Part shown: piece by piece, positions 17,720-26,496 of the stretch
How positions within the stretch are numbered: the first letter of the stretch is position 1
Layout of the letters: each line of letters begins with the position of its first letter
DNA from: Bacteroidales bacterium H3
GTDB taxonomy: Bacteria; Bacteroidota; Bacteroidia; Bacteroidales; Muribaculaceae
Length of the DNA: 64,000 nucleotides
Assembly (NCBI GenBank): GCA_001701135.1
Contig: DAAN01000009.1
Location: forward strand, 1 to 64,000
Reading direction: 5' to 3'
The notes under the pieces: generated by a model
What the model saw: the letters and a program-made list of their open reading frames with translations, nothing else
What the model was told of the DNA's origin: nothing
The model's database searches: none
Translations under genes and position numbers: made by a program

Positions 17720-19270
17720 ATGAAGAAATCAACTATATGGCTGCTTACGGTGCTGATGGCACTGACCTTTTTAGGCGCACTCTACATTCAGATCATATAT
17801 ATGGAGAGCATGATACGCATGCGCAACGATCAGTTTGTGGAAGGTGTGCGCCGAAGCCTGTATGCGGTCTCATCGTTACTCGAGCAGGACGAAACAAAAT
17901 ATTTCCTTGAAGAGGATGTAGCCGAAGTGGAAGCGTCGAGCGTCTATTCGCAATATGGCGGTTCGCACCATCTCGGCGGTTTAAAATACTCATTCACAAC
18001 CCACAGCGGCATTGTGGGCGACGTGACTGTCAGAGCTGATGTTGACAAAATCTATAAACTGCAGAACGAGCAGAACAACGTGGCGTCGAGCTACAACTCC
18101 ATGCGAGAGGAACTGCAGGGACAGTATCTCTACCAGAAAGGGATTATCGACGACGTGATCATCAACATCATGAACAAAGCCGCCGACCGCCCCATCGATG
18201 AACGAGCCGATTCAGTGGCTGTGCGCCGGTATCTCGAACGCGAGCTGGAGAACAACGGACTGAACCTGCCGTTTGAATTCGCTGTGGTCAACCGCAATGG
18301 CCGTGTGTTTTACAGTTCTCCCGGTTTTGACAATATCAATCCCGCAACGGCCGCCGACAACTCCATATTTGTGCAATCGTTGTTCCACAACGACCCTGCC
18401 ACTAAAAAGAATTATCTTAAGGTCTACTTCCCCTCCAAGAACAATTATATTCTGAGCTCGCTTAAGTTCATGATACCGTCATTCATCTTCACGATGATTC
18501 TGATGGTCGTTTTCCTATACACAATTGTGATAGCCTTCCGCCAGAAGAAACTCACAGAGATGAAAAACGACTTTATCAACAACATGACCCACGAGTTCAA
18601 GACCCCGATCTCCACCATCTCGCTGGCTGCGCAGATGCTCAACGACCCGTCGGTGAGAAAGTCGCCCACCATGCTCCAGCATATATCGGGCGTAATCAAC
18701 GACGAAACCAAGCGGCTTCGCTTTCAGGTGGAGAAAGTGCTCCAGATGTCGATGTTCGACAAAAAGAAAGGCACTCTTCGCCTCGAGGATGTGGATGCCA
18801 ACTCCGTCATCTCCAACGTGGTGAATACATTCCGTCTGAAAGTAGAGAAATATGGCGGCCACATCACCGCCGATTTCGATGCCGAGGACGCCATTGTCAA
18901 TATCGACGAAATGCACTTTACCAATGTGATTTTCAACCTCCTTGACAATGCAGTGAAATACCGCAAAGAGGATGTGCCCCTTGAGCTGTCGGTCACTACC
19001 CGCGACATACCCGGTTCCAAACTCCTGATCACTATCGCCGACAACGGCATAGGCATCAAAAAGGAGGATCTGAAAAAGATATTCGACAAATTCTACCGTG
19101 TATCCACCGGCAACCGCCATGACGTGAAGGGGTTCGGTCTCGGCCTGGCCTACGTCTACAAGATGATCAACCTCATGGGTGGAACCATAGTAGCGGAGAG
19201 CGAATTCTCGCGCGGCACAAAATTCATAATCACGCTGCCTCTGCTCTCCAACGACGAAAAAGAGGAATAA
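17720..19270 (+). CDS. rprX: sensor histidine kinase RprX
   Basis: Membrane sensor of 516 residues. A first membrane helix lies at ~7-27, a periplasmic sensing region of ~220 residues follows, and a second helix lies at ~253-273. The dimerisation/phosphoacceptor box NNMTHEFKTPIST carries His291; the ATPase part has the N box NLLDNAVKYR, DNGIGIKKEDL and GFGLGLAYVYK. Order and length match the RprX kinase of Bacteroides, whose partner RprY is encoded next. The pair controls envelope-related genes there; the signal is unknown. A hairpin lies between the two genes, so rprY may be partly uncoupled. Confidence 0.9.
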   Translation: MKKSTIWLLTVLMALTFLGALYIQIIYMESMIRMRNDQFVEGVRRSLYAVSSLLEQDETKYFLEEDVAEVEASSVYSQYGGSHHLGGLKYSFTTHSGIVGDVTVRADVDKIYKLQNEQNNVASSYNSMREELQGQYLYQKGIIDDVIINIMNKAADRPIDERADSVAVRRYLERELENNGLNLPFEFAVVNRNGRVFYSSPGFDNINPATAADNSIFVQSLFHNDPATKKNYLKVYFPSKNNYILSSLKFMIPSFIFTMILMVVFLYTIVIAFRQKKLTEMKNDFINNMTHEFKTPISTISLAAQMLNDPSVRKSPTMLQHISGVINDETKRLRFQVEKVLQMSMFDKKKGTLRLEDVDANSVISNVVNTFRLKVEKYGGHITADFDAEDAIVNIDEMHFTNVIFNLLDNAVKYRKEDVPLELSVTTRDIPGSKLLITIADNGIGIKKEDLKKIFDKFYRVSTGNRHDVKGFGLGLAYVYKMINLMGGTIVAESEFSRGTKFIITLPLLSNDEKEE

Positions 19271-19279
19271 CCGCTGTTT

Positions 19280-19307
19280 AGAGATTGTTTAATAATAAAC
19301 AATCTCT
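19280..19307 (+). terminator. hairpin between rprX and rprY
   Basis: 11-base stem AGAGATTGTTT / AAACAATCTCT with an AATAAT loop, 10 bases after the rprX stop. No immediate U-tract, so it may be an attenuator or an mRNA end-stabiliser rather than a full terminator. Confidence 0.55.
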
Positions 19308-19394
19308 TATTCCTCGTTTTTAACAAATATGTTCGCTCCGGTGAACAAAACACAATAGTTAAATATTATATAAATATAATAAAACTTTAAGACT

Positions 19395-20102
19395 ATGGAC
19401 GACCGTATGCGCATCCTCCTTTGCGAGGATGATGAAAATCTGGGCATGCTTCTTCGCGAATACCTCCAGGCCAAGGGGTTCAACGCCGACCTTTACGCCG
19501 ACGGCGAGGCAGGCTACCGGGCCTTTCTGAAAGGCAAATACGACATCTGCGTGCTCGACGTGATGATGCCCAAGAAAGACGGATTCACACTGGCTCAGGA
19601 AATCAGGGCCGTGAACTCCGAAGTTCCCATTATCTTCCTCACCGCAAAAACCATTAAGGAAGATATCCTTGAAGGATTCAAAATCGGTGCCGACGACTAT
19701 ATCACAAAGCCTTTCTCGATGGAGGAACTGGTGTTCCGCATCGAGGCAATTCTGCGTCGTGTCAGAGGCAAGAAGGGCAAGGAAGTGACAATGTACAAGA
19801 TTGGCAAATTCACATTCGACACCCAGAAGCAGGTGCTCATGATCGGCGACAAGGTGACCAAACTCACCACCAAGGAGTCGGAACTGCTGAGCCTTCTCTG
19901 CGCGCACGTCAACGAAATTCTCGAGCGCAACTACGCTCTGAAGACAATCTGGATCGACGACAACTACTTCAACGCCCGCTCCATGGATGTTTACATCACC
20001 AAGCTGCGCAAGCACCTCAAGGAGGATCCCTCCATCGAGATCATCAACATTCACGGCAAAGGTTACAAGCTCATTGCTCCCGACGTGAAAGAGAACGACT
20101 GA
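19395..20102 (+). CDS. rprY: response regulator RprY
   Basis: OmpR/PhoB-type DNA-binding response regulator of 235 residues. The receiver has the acidic pair EDD (11-13), the phospho-acceptor Asp55 in CVLDVMMPKKDG and LTAKT with the conserved Lys; the C-terminal winged helix contains LTTKESELLSLLCAHVNEI and VDVYITKLRKHLK-like recognition residues (seen as SMDVYITKLRKHL) ending in GKGYKLIAP. It closely resembles RprY of Bacteroides as I recall it. It follows its kinase after 124 bases. Confidence 0.93.
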   Translation: MDDRMRILLCEDDENLGMLLREYLQAKGFNADLYADGEAGYRAFLKGKYDICVLDVMMPKKDGFTLAQEIRAVNSEVPIIFLTAKTIKEDILEGFKIGADDYITKPFSMEELVFRIEAILRRVRGKKGKEVTMYKIGKFTFDTQKQVLMIGDKVTKLTTKESELLSLLCAHVNEILERNYALKTIWIDDNYFNARSMDVYITKLRKHLKEDPSIEIINIHGKGYKLIAPDVKEND

Positions 20103-20154
20103 GCCGACAAGCGCTATTTCTGGTGATTTATAACCATTTTGAGAATAAGTAAGA

Positions 20155-20191
20155 AAATTTCCGGCGATGACATTTTCATCGCCGGAATTTT
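20155..20191 (+). terminator. rprY terminator
   Basis: Nearly perfect 16-base stem AAATTTCCGGCGATGA / TCATCGCCGGAATTTT with a 5-base loop, ending in a T-rich tract; strong intrinsic terminator 52 bases after the stop. Confidence 0.85.
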
Positions 20192-20196
20192 ATTCG

Positions 20197-20204
20197 TATT
20201 TTTG
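20197..20204 (+). promoter_or_regulatory. -7 box upstream of the first GH13 gene
   Basis: TATTTTTG directly abuts the rprY terminator. It predicts a start near 20210 and an ~80-base leader, so the in-frame ATG at 20139 cannot be the start of the amylase. Confidence 0.55.
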
Positions 20205-20288
20205 CGATGCAGTTTGGACAGACCACTGCAGTTTGTGATTCAATACATAATTAACCAAGCTTTTAACAGCGTTTCCCTCACTACAATC

Positions 20289-21728
20289 ATGAAAAAACTC
20301 ACCCTCGTCCTTGCAGCCGCATCGTTGCTGGCGGCAACTCCTGCCGGAGCCAAGGATCGCATCACTCACAATCCCGACGCCACCAACACTGAAACCATCC
20401 TCCATGCGTGGAGCTGGAACTTCCCCACAATCGCCGAAAACATGGCACGGATTGCCGACGCAGGCTACACCATGGTGCAGACCTCGCCCGTGCAGCATTG
20501 CTACGATCCCCACGGCACTACCCGCAAACTCTTCGACGACAAAGGCACCGAAGGTAACTGGTACTACTACTACCAGCCTACCGACTGGAAAATCGGCAAC
20601 TCCATCGTCGGCACACGCGAGCAGATGAAAGCCATGCTCGACTCCGCCGCCAAATATAATGTGAAAGTTATCGTCGATGTGCTCCCTAATCACACGGCAT
20701 TCGACATCGATCAGGTTTCGCCCGAATTCTATGCCGCCGTCGGCGGACGCGACAAAATGTATCATTCGTCGGGTTTGAACCCAATTCGCGACTACAACGA
20801 CCGTTTCCAGTGCACACTTGAAGGCACCGGCGGTCTGCCCGATGTCAACACCGAGAACCCCGCATTCCAGAAATATTATATGGAATTTATCAATGACCTC
20901 ATCAACATGGGCGTCCGCGGCTTCCGCTACGACACGGCAAAACATATCGGTGTACATTCCGATCCGGTCGACACCGCTTCCGGCGTGAAAGAGAATGATT
21001 TCTGGGATGTGGCCACAGGCCGCAAAGCTGTAAAGGGCGTAAAACTTGTCATCCCCGAAGATTCCCTTTTCATCTACGGCGAAGTCCTCCAGGACAAGAA
21101 CGTTCCCGAAAAAGAGTATGCCGACTACATGGGTCAGACAGCTTCCTCCTACGGACATGTGCTCCGCGAGGCTCTCGAAAAGAAAAATGCGGCCGGCATG
21201 GACCTCAAAGACTGGCGTCACGACGCAGCACCCGAATATCTCACATCATGGGTTGAAAGCCACGACACCTACTGCAACGCCCACGAAAGCGCATCGCTCA
21301 CCGACGATCAGATCCGCACCGGCTGGGTATTCCTTACCGCCCGCCAGAACAGTGTCCCCCTCTTCTTCAGCCGTCCGATGAACTCCACCCGCGAAAACTA
21401 CTGGGGCGACAATCTCCTCGGCAAACGCGGAAACGATGAATTCTTCCATCCCGAAGTAGCCGCCGTAAATAAGTTCCGTCAGGCCATGAAGGGTCAGAAA
21501 GAGGACATTCAGACCACAGAGAATGGCGACGTACTCGTTGTTAACCGTGGCAAGAAAGGCGCAGCAATCGTCAATATCGCCGACTTCGCAAGCTTCGTGG
21601 ATGTACCCACCGGTCTCCCCGCCGGCACATATCGCGATGTGGTCTATGGCCATGAGTTCAAGGTTAAAGGTGGCCGTCTGCACGGGCTCACCGCTCCCCA
21701 CCGCACTTACATACTCCAGAAGAAGTAA
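20289..21728 (+). CDS. secreted alpha-amylase family (GH13) enzyme
   Basis: A 479-residue glycoside hydrolase. The start at 20289 gives a clean signal peptide (MKKLTLVLAAASLLAATPAGA). The GH13 barrel shows the four family regions: DVLPNHTAF; GFRYDTAKH near residue 211 with the nucleophile Asp; IYGEVLQD near 262 with the acid Glu; and ESHDTY near 323 with the third Asp. It should cleave alpha-1,4-glucans in the periplasm or outside. No carbohydrate-binding or sorting domain is evident. It has its own promoter and a hairpin follows. The C-terminal beta domain is short; exact substrate is not determinable. Confidence 0.9.
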   Translation: MKKLTLVLAAASLLAATPAGAKDRITHNPDATNTETILHAWSWNFPTIAENMARIADAGYTMVQTSPVQHCYDPHGTTRKLFDDKGTEGNWYYYYQPTDWKIGNSIVGTREQMKAMLDSAAKYNVKVIVDVLPNHTAFDIDQVSPEFYAAVGGRDKMYHSSGLNPIRDYNDRFQCTLEGTGGLPDVNTENPAFQKYYMEFINDLINMGVRGFRYDTAKHIGVHSDPVDTASGVKENDFWDVATGRKAVKGVKLVIPEDSLFIYGEVLQDKNVPEKEYADYMGQTASSYGHVLREALEKKNAAGMDLKDWRHDAAPEYLTSWVESHDTYCNAHESASLTDDQIRTGWVFLTARQNSVPLFFSRPMNSTRENYWGDNLLGKRGNDEFFHPEVAAVNKFRQAMKGQKEDIQTTENGDVLVVNRGKKGAAIVNIADFASFVDVPTGLPAGTYRDVVYGHEFKVKGGRLHGLTAPHRTYILQKK

Positions 21729-21750
21729 TCTATAATTTGAAAAAATTTTG

Positions 21751-21780
21751 CGCCCCGGTGTGATTTTTCCCACCGGGGCG
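21751..21780 (+). terminator. hairpin after the first GH13 gene
   Basis: Stem CGCCCCGGTG / CACCGGGGCG with a T-rich 10-base loop, 22 bases after the stop and 15 bases before the sigma factor ATG. There is no good T-tract after it, so termination may be partial. Confidence 0.55.
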
Positions 21781-21795
21781 TGTCATATAGAATAT

Positions 21796-22287
21796 ATGTC
21801 ACCTGTTCAGGCTCAATACTCCGAATTTACCACCATGCTGCGCAATCATGAGGCGCTCATTTACAAGGTGTGCTATGCCTACGCCACCGACGGTGAGCAT
21901 CTCCGCGACCTTTATCAGGAAGTGGTGGCCAACGTGTGGGCCGGATGGGACAAATTTTCCGGGAAATCGAAAGTATCGACATGGATATGGCGCATAGCCA
22001 TCAATACATGCATCACTTTCTACAAGCGTCACGGCAAGCACAACGATGCCGACCGGCTCGACGACAAGGCATTCGCAATACCCGTCGATGACGAACACGC
22101 CCGCATGCTCCGCGACATGTATGAGCTTATCGGACGTCTCGATCCGATCGACAAAGCGCTTGTGATGCTATGGCTCGACGAGCATTCCTACGAGGAAATT
22201 GCGTCGGTGCTCGGCCTGACACCGACCAATGTCGGTTCGCGTCTCAGCCGCATACGACGCAAACTATCCGATATGGCCCGCGAATAG
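21796..22287 (+). CDS. ECF-type RNA polymerase sigma factor
   Basis: A 163-residue extracytoplasmic-function sigma-70 factor. Region 2 (LRDLYQEVVANVWAGWDKF and STWIWRIAINTCITFYKR) binds core and the -10 element; region 4 (ALVMLWLDEHSYEEIASVLG, then TPTNVGSRLSRIRRKL) is the -35-binding helix-turn-helix. The ATG at 21796 is chosen because an upstream in-frame ATG at 21748 would lie in the preceding hairpin. A small membrane protein follows after 29 bases and may act as its regulator. Regulon unknown. Confidence 0.9.
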   Translation: MSPVQAQYSEFTTMLRNHEALIYKVCYAYATDGEHLRDLYQEVVANVWAGWDKFSGKSKVSTWIWRIAINTCITFYKRHGKHNDADRLDDKAFAIPVDDEHARMLRDMYELIGRLDPIDKALVMLWLDEHSYEEIASVLGLTPTNVGSRLSRIRRKLSDMARE

Positions 22288-22316
22288 AACCTTTTACTTC
22301 AGAAATCCTTCTCACC

Positions 22317-22835
22317 ATGCATTCAGATCTCGACTCTCTAAAGAAACAGTGGCGCAGTCTCGACTTGATGAGGCTCCCCGACGACATATCTTCAAGCCAT
22401 CCCGCAGTACCCCGGCTGAGAAAGGCTGCCTATGTATATGTGTGTCTGGTCGGAGGTCTGGCTCCGGCCGGAGGCATCCTGCTGGCACTTCTATCCCCTC
22501 TCTACACTCCGATGATCAAAGTGCTCATAATAGCTTACTTCGCACTTATCGCACTGGTCTCGATAGGAATATTTCTGAAAAGCCGGAAAATTGATTTAGG
22601 AGCACTGAGCGTCACAGAAGCAATCGACGTCACCACCCGTATTCGGCGTGCACGCAACATGCTATCGGCAATTGCGGCTCTGTCGCTTGCGCTGCTTATA
22701 ATAGCCGATGCTCTTGGCCGCGACTATTTCAACGGAGCCTTTATGTCGGGACTGATTACAGGATTGATTCCCGCCCTGATCATAATCGTGATGTTTGCCA
22801 TATATACCCGCAAGAAATCAGGGAAAACCGAATGA
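22317..22835 (+). CDS. membrane protein downstream of the ECF sigma factor
   Basis: A 172-residue protein of unrecognised family. A hydrophilic, charged N-terminus of ~45 residues (with LKKQWRSLDLMRLPD) precedes four predicted membrane helices: ~45-65, ~70-92, ~118-138 and ~142-163. The arrangement of a cytoplasmic N-terminal part followed by helices, encoded straight after an ECF sigma factor, is consistent with an anti-sigma or sensor role, but no zinc-binding anti-sigma motif is seen. The start at 22317 leaves a 29-base gap; longer in-frame versions overlap the sigma gene and are unlikely. Confidence 0.75.
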   Translation: MHSDLDSLKKQWRSLDLMRLPDDISSSHPAVPRLRKAAYVYVCLVGGLAPAGGILLALLSPLYTPMIKVLIIAYFALIALVSIGIFLKSRKIDLGALSVTEAIDVTTRIRRARNMLSAIAALSLALLIIADALGRDYFNGAFMSGLITGLIPALIIIVMFAIYTRKKSGKTE

Positions 22836-22889
22836 ACCATAATCATCCGCAGTTGTTTTTCTTTATAGAACTAAACGAAAACAACTCCT

Positions 22890-23396
22890 ATGAAAAAATT
22901 CGGCATATTCTACGGCTCCTCCACGGGAACCACTGAACAGATTGCTAAACGTATCGGTCAACTCCTCGGAGTGGACGAGGCTGACATACACGACGTTGCC
23001 AACACCGCGCCCGACAAAGTCAATGACTACGACGTGCTTATTCTCGGCACATCCACATGGGGATCGGGTGATCTCGAAGATGACTGGTATGACTTCCTCG
23101 ACGGTCTGCAGGCTCTTGATCTGAAAGGCAAGAAGGCTGCTTTGTTCGGCTGCGGTGACGAAACGATGAGCGACACTTTCTGCTCGGGCGTAGGCGAACT
23201 TTACGAACGTCTCAAACCCACCGGTATCGAGTTCATCGCTCCCTACGACACTATCGGTTATACATTCTCCGAATCCAAAGCCAAACCCGAGGGATCGCTT
23301 GAGGCCTACGGCCTTCTGCTTGATGAAGTCAATCATCCCGAACTCACCGAAACCCGCCTACGAGGCTGGCTCGAACTGGTAAAGAAACAGGCCTGA
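22890..23396 (+). CDS. fldA: flavodoxin
   Basis: Small FMN-binding electron carrier of 168 residues. The phosphate-binding loop GSSTGTTEQIA (residues 9-19) is diagnostic; LGTSTWGSGDLEDDWYDFL and FGCGDETMSDTFC supply the isoalloxazine-contacting loops, and the long-chain insertion (PTGIEFIAPYDTIGYTFSES) marks a long-chain flavodoxin. It can replace ferredoxin for electron transfer, typically under iron shortage. It is 54 bases after the membrane protein gene; a strong terminator follows it. Confidence 0.95.
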   Translation: MKKFGIFYGSSTGTTEQIAKRIGQLLGVDEADIHDVANTAPDKVNDYDVLILGTSTWGSGDLEDDWYDFLDGLQALDLKGKKAALFGCGDETMSDTFCSGVGELYERLKPTGIEFIAPYDTIGYTFSESKAKPEGSLEAYGLLLDEVNHPELTETRLRGWLELVKKQA

Positions 23397-23463
23397 CGCA
23401 TCAGGCGTTTTCCATCCCCCACTTAGCCATAATTACATAATATTTCGTAAAATAGCATAATCA

Positions 23464-23498
23464 AATCCCGTATCCGGCTTGCGGATATGGGATTTTTT
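23464..23498 (+). terminator. fldA terminator, with the next promoter's -33 element in its loop
   Basis: Stem AATCCCGTATCCG / CGGATATGGGATT followed by TTTT. The loop contains TTG at 23479-23481, which is at the right distance from the TAACTTTG at 23501 to be the -33 element of the next gene. Confidence 0.8.
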
Positions 23499-23508
23499 CG
23501 TAACTTTG
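23479..23508 (+). promoter_or_regulatory. promoter of the large GH13 gene
   Basis: TTG (23479-23481), 19-base spacer, TAACTTTG (23501-23508). The leader to the ATG at 23610 is about 95 bases. Confidence 0.7.
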
Positions 23509-23609
23509 CGCAGACTGAATCAGTCCGCATTCAATCATGCCAAAGCACAAAGCCCAAAGGCTTATCACTTATCAGAATTCATTTACTAATATCTACTTAT
23601 AGTCAACAC

Positions 23610-26372
23610 ATGAAAAAGCACTACCTGCTACTTCTGTCAATGCTTCTTCTTGCTGTCGCATCTGTGCAGGCCGCGATGTTTTCCACATCGCCCAATCCCC
23701 TGCAGCAATCGAGCAAGGATGTAAAGATTTATTTTGACCCTGCGCAGTGCGATGTCGCCGCACTAAAGACCGCATCCGAAATCTACGCCCACATCGGAGT
23801 CACTCTCCCCTCCGCACCAAGTTCGTGGGTTTATGTGGTCGGCGACTGGGCCGACAAACAGGCTAAGAAGAAATTCGTAAAGCAGTCCGACGGCCGCTGG
23901 ATGCTCAATATCGGTGAAATCGACACCTATTTCAATCTTCCCGCAGGCACTAAAGTCGCAAAAATCGCCATCATCGCGCTCAATGCCGCCGGCTCGTCAC
24001 AGACCGGCGACGTTTACCTTGATGTCGCTGAAGAGGGCTACGCCATGTCCCTGACCTCCAACCCTGAGGATCTTGTGATCAGCAAAGCCACTAACTTCAC
24101 CTTCACAGTCGGTGTCACCGAGCCTTCGACCATCACCATCAAGGTCGGCGATCAGGTGATCGGCACCGCATCCAACGCCACAACGCTCACAAAGAGCCAC
24201 AACTTCGCCACTCAGGGCACATTCAACGAAGTGACCGCAACGGCAACCAACGGCAAGGAAACTCTCACGAAGTCGCTCACTGTGGCTTACCCCTCGGCAT
24301 CAACTGCCATGAACTATCCCGGCGGTGTCCCCAAGCAGGGTGCCATCCGTCAGGCCGACGGTTCTGTGCTGTTCTGCATCGCCGCACCCTCTAAAACCAG
24401 CGCCATCCTTGTCGGTTCATGGGACGACTTCAAGACCCTCGACAAAAATGTGATGAAATACCAGGATTACAACGGCTACCGTTACTTCTGGACACGCGTC
24501 GAAGGTCTGGCCGACCGTCAGTATCACTCATACTATTATCTGCTCGACGGCGTCACCAAAGTCGCCGACCCCTATGCCAAGCTGATTCTTGATCCTTACA
24601 GCGACAAATGGCTCCCCTCCGGCATATGGAACGAACCCATGCCCCAGTATCCCTATGAAAAAATCGACGGCGTGATGCTCGCTGTTTACCGCAGTGATCT
24701 CGACGACTACAAGTGGGACAGCGCCACAACCAACTTTAAGGTTCCCGATCACAACTCGATGGTGATCTACGAACTTCTTTTCCGCGACTTCACCGGCGAC
24801 GGCTCGGATCAGGACGGCAAGCACTTCGGTACCATCAGCGAAGCCCGTGAAAAAATTTCCTACCTTAAAGAACTCGGTATCAACTGCGTGGAACTGATGC
24901 CCGTGATGGAATTCAACGGCAACAACTCCTGGGGCTACAACACCAATGCCTACATGGCTCTTGACAAAGCCTACGGCTCGCCCAAGGATCTCCGCGACTT
25001 CGTGGCCGAATGCCACCGCAACGGCATCGCAGTGGTGCTCGACATCGTGTTCAACCAGACCGACGGCCTGCACCCCTGGTATCAGATGTATCCCATCGCA
25101 TCCAATCCTTTCTATAACGAGAAAGCGCCCCATGCCTACAACGTACTCAATGATGTCCGTCAGGACTATCCCCTCGTGGAACAGCACTGGGCCGACGTGC
25201 TCCGCTACTGGATGGAGGCATACAAGGTAGACGGATTCCGTTTTGACCTCGTCAAGGGTCTCGGCGACAACAGTTCCTATACAAGCAACAACACCGACAG
25301 CCGCAACCAGAGCCGCATCAACCGCATGAAGCGTCTCAACGACGTGATCACAAGCGTGAAAGCCGACGGCATCCACATCAACGAGCTTCTCGGACAGAAC
25401 ACCGAAGAGAACGACAACTTCAAGAACGGCGCACAGATGGGCTGGCAGAATCTTAACTACACCTCCTATCAGAATGCCATGGGCTTCGCAGCCGGCAGTG
25501 CCGATGTCAAAAATTTCAATCCCGGCAATGGAGGCCGCACATTCGGTGCAGCTGTCGGTTATGCCGAAAGCCACGATGAAGTGCGCATCGCCTACCAGAT
25601 GAAGACCTACGGCGCCAACGCCAACATCAAATATTCAGGCGCACACCCCGGTGTGACCGGTGTGCAGCGTCTCGGCTCCGTTGCAGCCTACATGCTCATG
25701 GCTCCCGGCGCAAAGATGATCTGGCAGTTCGGTGAAATCGGCGCCGACGACAAATTAGGTTCCGATCTTGAAAAGCTCCGCGCCATCGCCCCCAAGTGGG
25801 ATCAGTTTGAGAATGAAAACCGCAAGGCCCTTTTCGAAAACTATCAGGCTCTCTGCTACCTCCGTCTGAAAAACCCCGAGCTTTTCGACGGCTCTGCCGA
25901 CTACGTGACCAGCACTTTCTCCAACAGCCTCACCTCGGTACGCTGGATTAAAGTCCGTAAAGGCGAAAAAGAAGTGGTAGCAGTGATCAACCCCCAGATC
26001 ACCGGCAAAACCACTCAGCGCATCAACGGCATCCAGAAACTCAATGCCAACAACTATCATGTTGTCACCAAAGGTTATAAGTCGGAACCCACCGTTACTT
26101 TCTCCGACGGTGCAGTTTCGGTACAGATTCCCAGCAATTCCTTTATCGTTATCGCAACCAATTCGGTTGCATCGACCGAAGAAGTCAGCGCCGACATGAC
26201 AGCACCCGCAGTGAATGTCTACGGCTCCAACGGCGAGATCGTAATCGAAGGTGACTACGAAACTGCTGAAGTATACGACCTTCAGGGTCGCATGAGCAAA
26301 TCGCTTCAGGTTCCTGCCGGTGTCTATGTTGTCCGTGTCGACGGCAACGCCTACAAGGTAGCTGTGAAATAA
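23610..26372 (+). CDS. large secreted GH13 enzyme with N-terminal starch-binding-like domains and a C-terminal sorting-like domain
   Basis: A 920-residue exported amylase or pullulanase-like enzyme. The start at 23610 gives the signal peptide MKKHYLLLLSMLLLAVASVQA. Residues ~25-220 form beta-rich, Ig-like modules; ~230-360 an E-set/CBM48-like module (LVGSWDDFK, YHSYYYLLDG); ~385-740 the GH13 barrel with VVLDIVFNQT, GFRFDLVKG (nucleophile Asp), INELLGQN (acid Glu) and ESHDEVR (Asp). The last ~70 residues (AEVYDLQGRM, GVYVVRVDGN, KVAVK) look like a type A C-terminal sorting domain of the type IX secretion system. An in-frame start upstream at 23487 lies in the promoter. Whether it debranches or makes endo cuts cannot be told. 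Confidence 0.88.
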   Translation: MKKHYLLLLSMLLLAVASVQAAMFSTSPNPLQQSSKDVKIYFDPAQCDVAALKTASEIYAHIGVTLPSAPSSWVYVVGDWADKQAKKKFVKQSDGRWMLNIGEIDTYFNLPAGTKVAKIAIIALNAAGSSQTGDVYLDVAEEGYAMSLTSNPEDLVISKATNFTFTVGVTEPSTITIKVGDQVIGTASNATTLTKSHNFATQGTFNEVTATATNGKETLTKSLTVAYPSASTAMNYPGGVPKQGAIRQADGSVLFCIAAPSKTSAILVGSWDDFKTLDKNVMKYQDYNGYRYFWTRVEGLADRQYHSYYYLLDGVTKVADPYAKLILDPYSDKWLPSGIWNEPMPQYPYEKIDGVMLAVYRSDLDDYKWDSATTNFKVPDHNSMVIYELLFRDFTGDGSDQDGKHFGTISEAREKISYLKELGINCVELMPVMEFNGNNSWGYNTNAYMALDKAYGSPKDLRDFVAECHRNGIAVVLDIVFNQTDGLHPWYQMYPIASNPFYNEKAPHAYNVLNDVRQDYPLVEQHWADVLRYWMEAYKVDGFRFDLVKGLGDNSSYTSNNTDSRNQSRINRMKRLNDVITSVKADGIHINELLGQNTEENDNFKNGAQMGWQNLNYTSYQNAMGFAAGSADVKNFNPGNGGRTFGAAVGYAESHDEVRIAYQMKTYGANANIKYSGAHPGVTGVQRLGSVAAYMLMAPGAKMIWQFGEIGADDKLGSDLEKLRAIAPKWDQFENENRKALFENYQALCYLRLKNPELFDGSADYVTSTFSNSLTSVRWIKVRKGEKEVVAVINPQITGKTTQRINGIQKLNANNYHVVTKGYKSEPTVTFSDGAVSVQIPSNSFIVIATNSVASTEEVSADMTAPAVNVYGSNGEIVIEGDYETAEVYDLQGRMSKSLQVPAGVYVVRVDGNAYKVAVK

Positions 26373-26425
26373 CATCCGATTCAAAAATGGAATGAAATAA
26401 CAGTTTCGTTCAACAACTTTTTTCG

Positions 26426-26455
26426 AAACGGGCTTGCGTAAGCGGGCCCGTTTTG
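26426..26455 (+). terminator. terminator of the large GH13 gene, overlapping the mnmA promoter
   Basis: Stem AAACGGGC / GCCCGTTT around a 12-base loop, ending in TTTTG. The loop holds TTG at 26434-26436, spaced 20 bases from TAATTTTG. Confidence 0.8.
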
Positions 26456-26464
26456 TTAATTTTG
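26434..26464 (+). promoter_or_regulatory. mnmA promoter
   Basis: TTG (26434-26436), 20-base spacer, TAATTTTG (26457-26464); start of transcription near 26470, about 27 bases before the ATG. Confidence 0.7.
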
Positions 26465-26496
26465 TATTGATTTAAATAAGCTCTTTAACTAACCGC

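Noticed and set aside
20139..20288. Fifty extra N-terminal residues on the first GH13 enzyme
   Set aside because: They fall in the rprY terminator and the amylase promoter; the ATG at 20289 begins a clean signal peptide.
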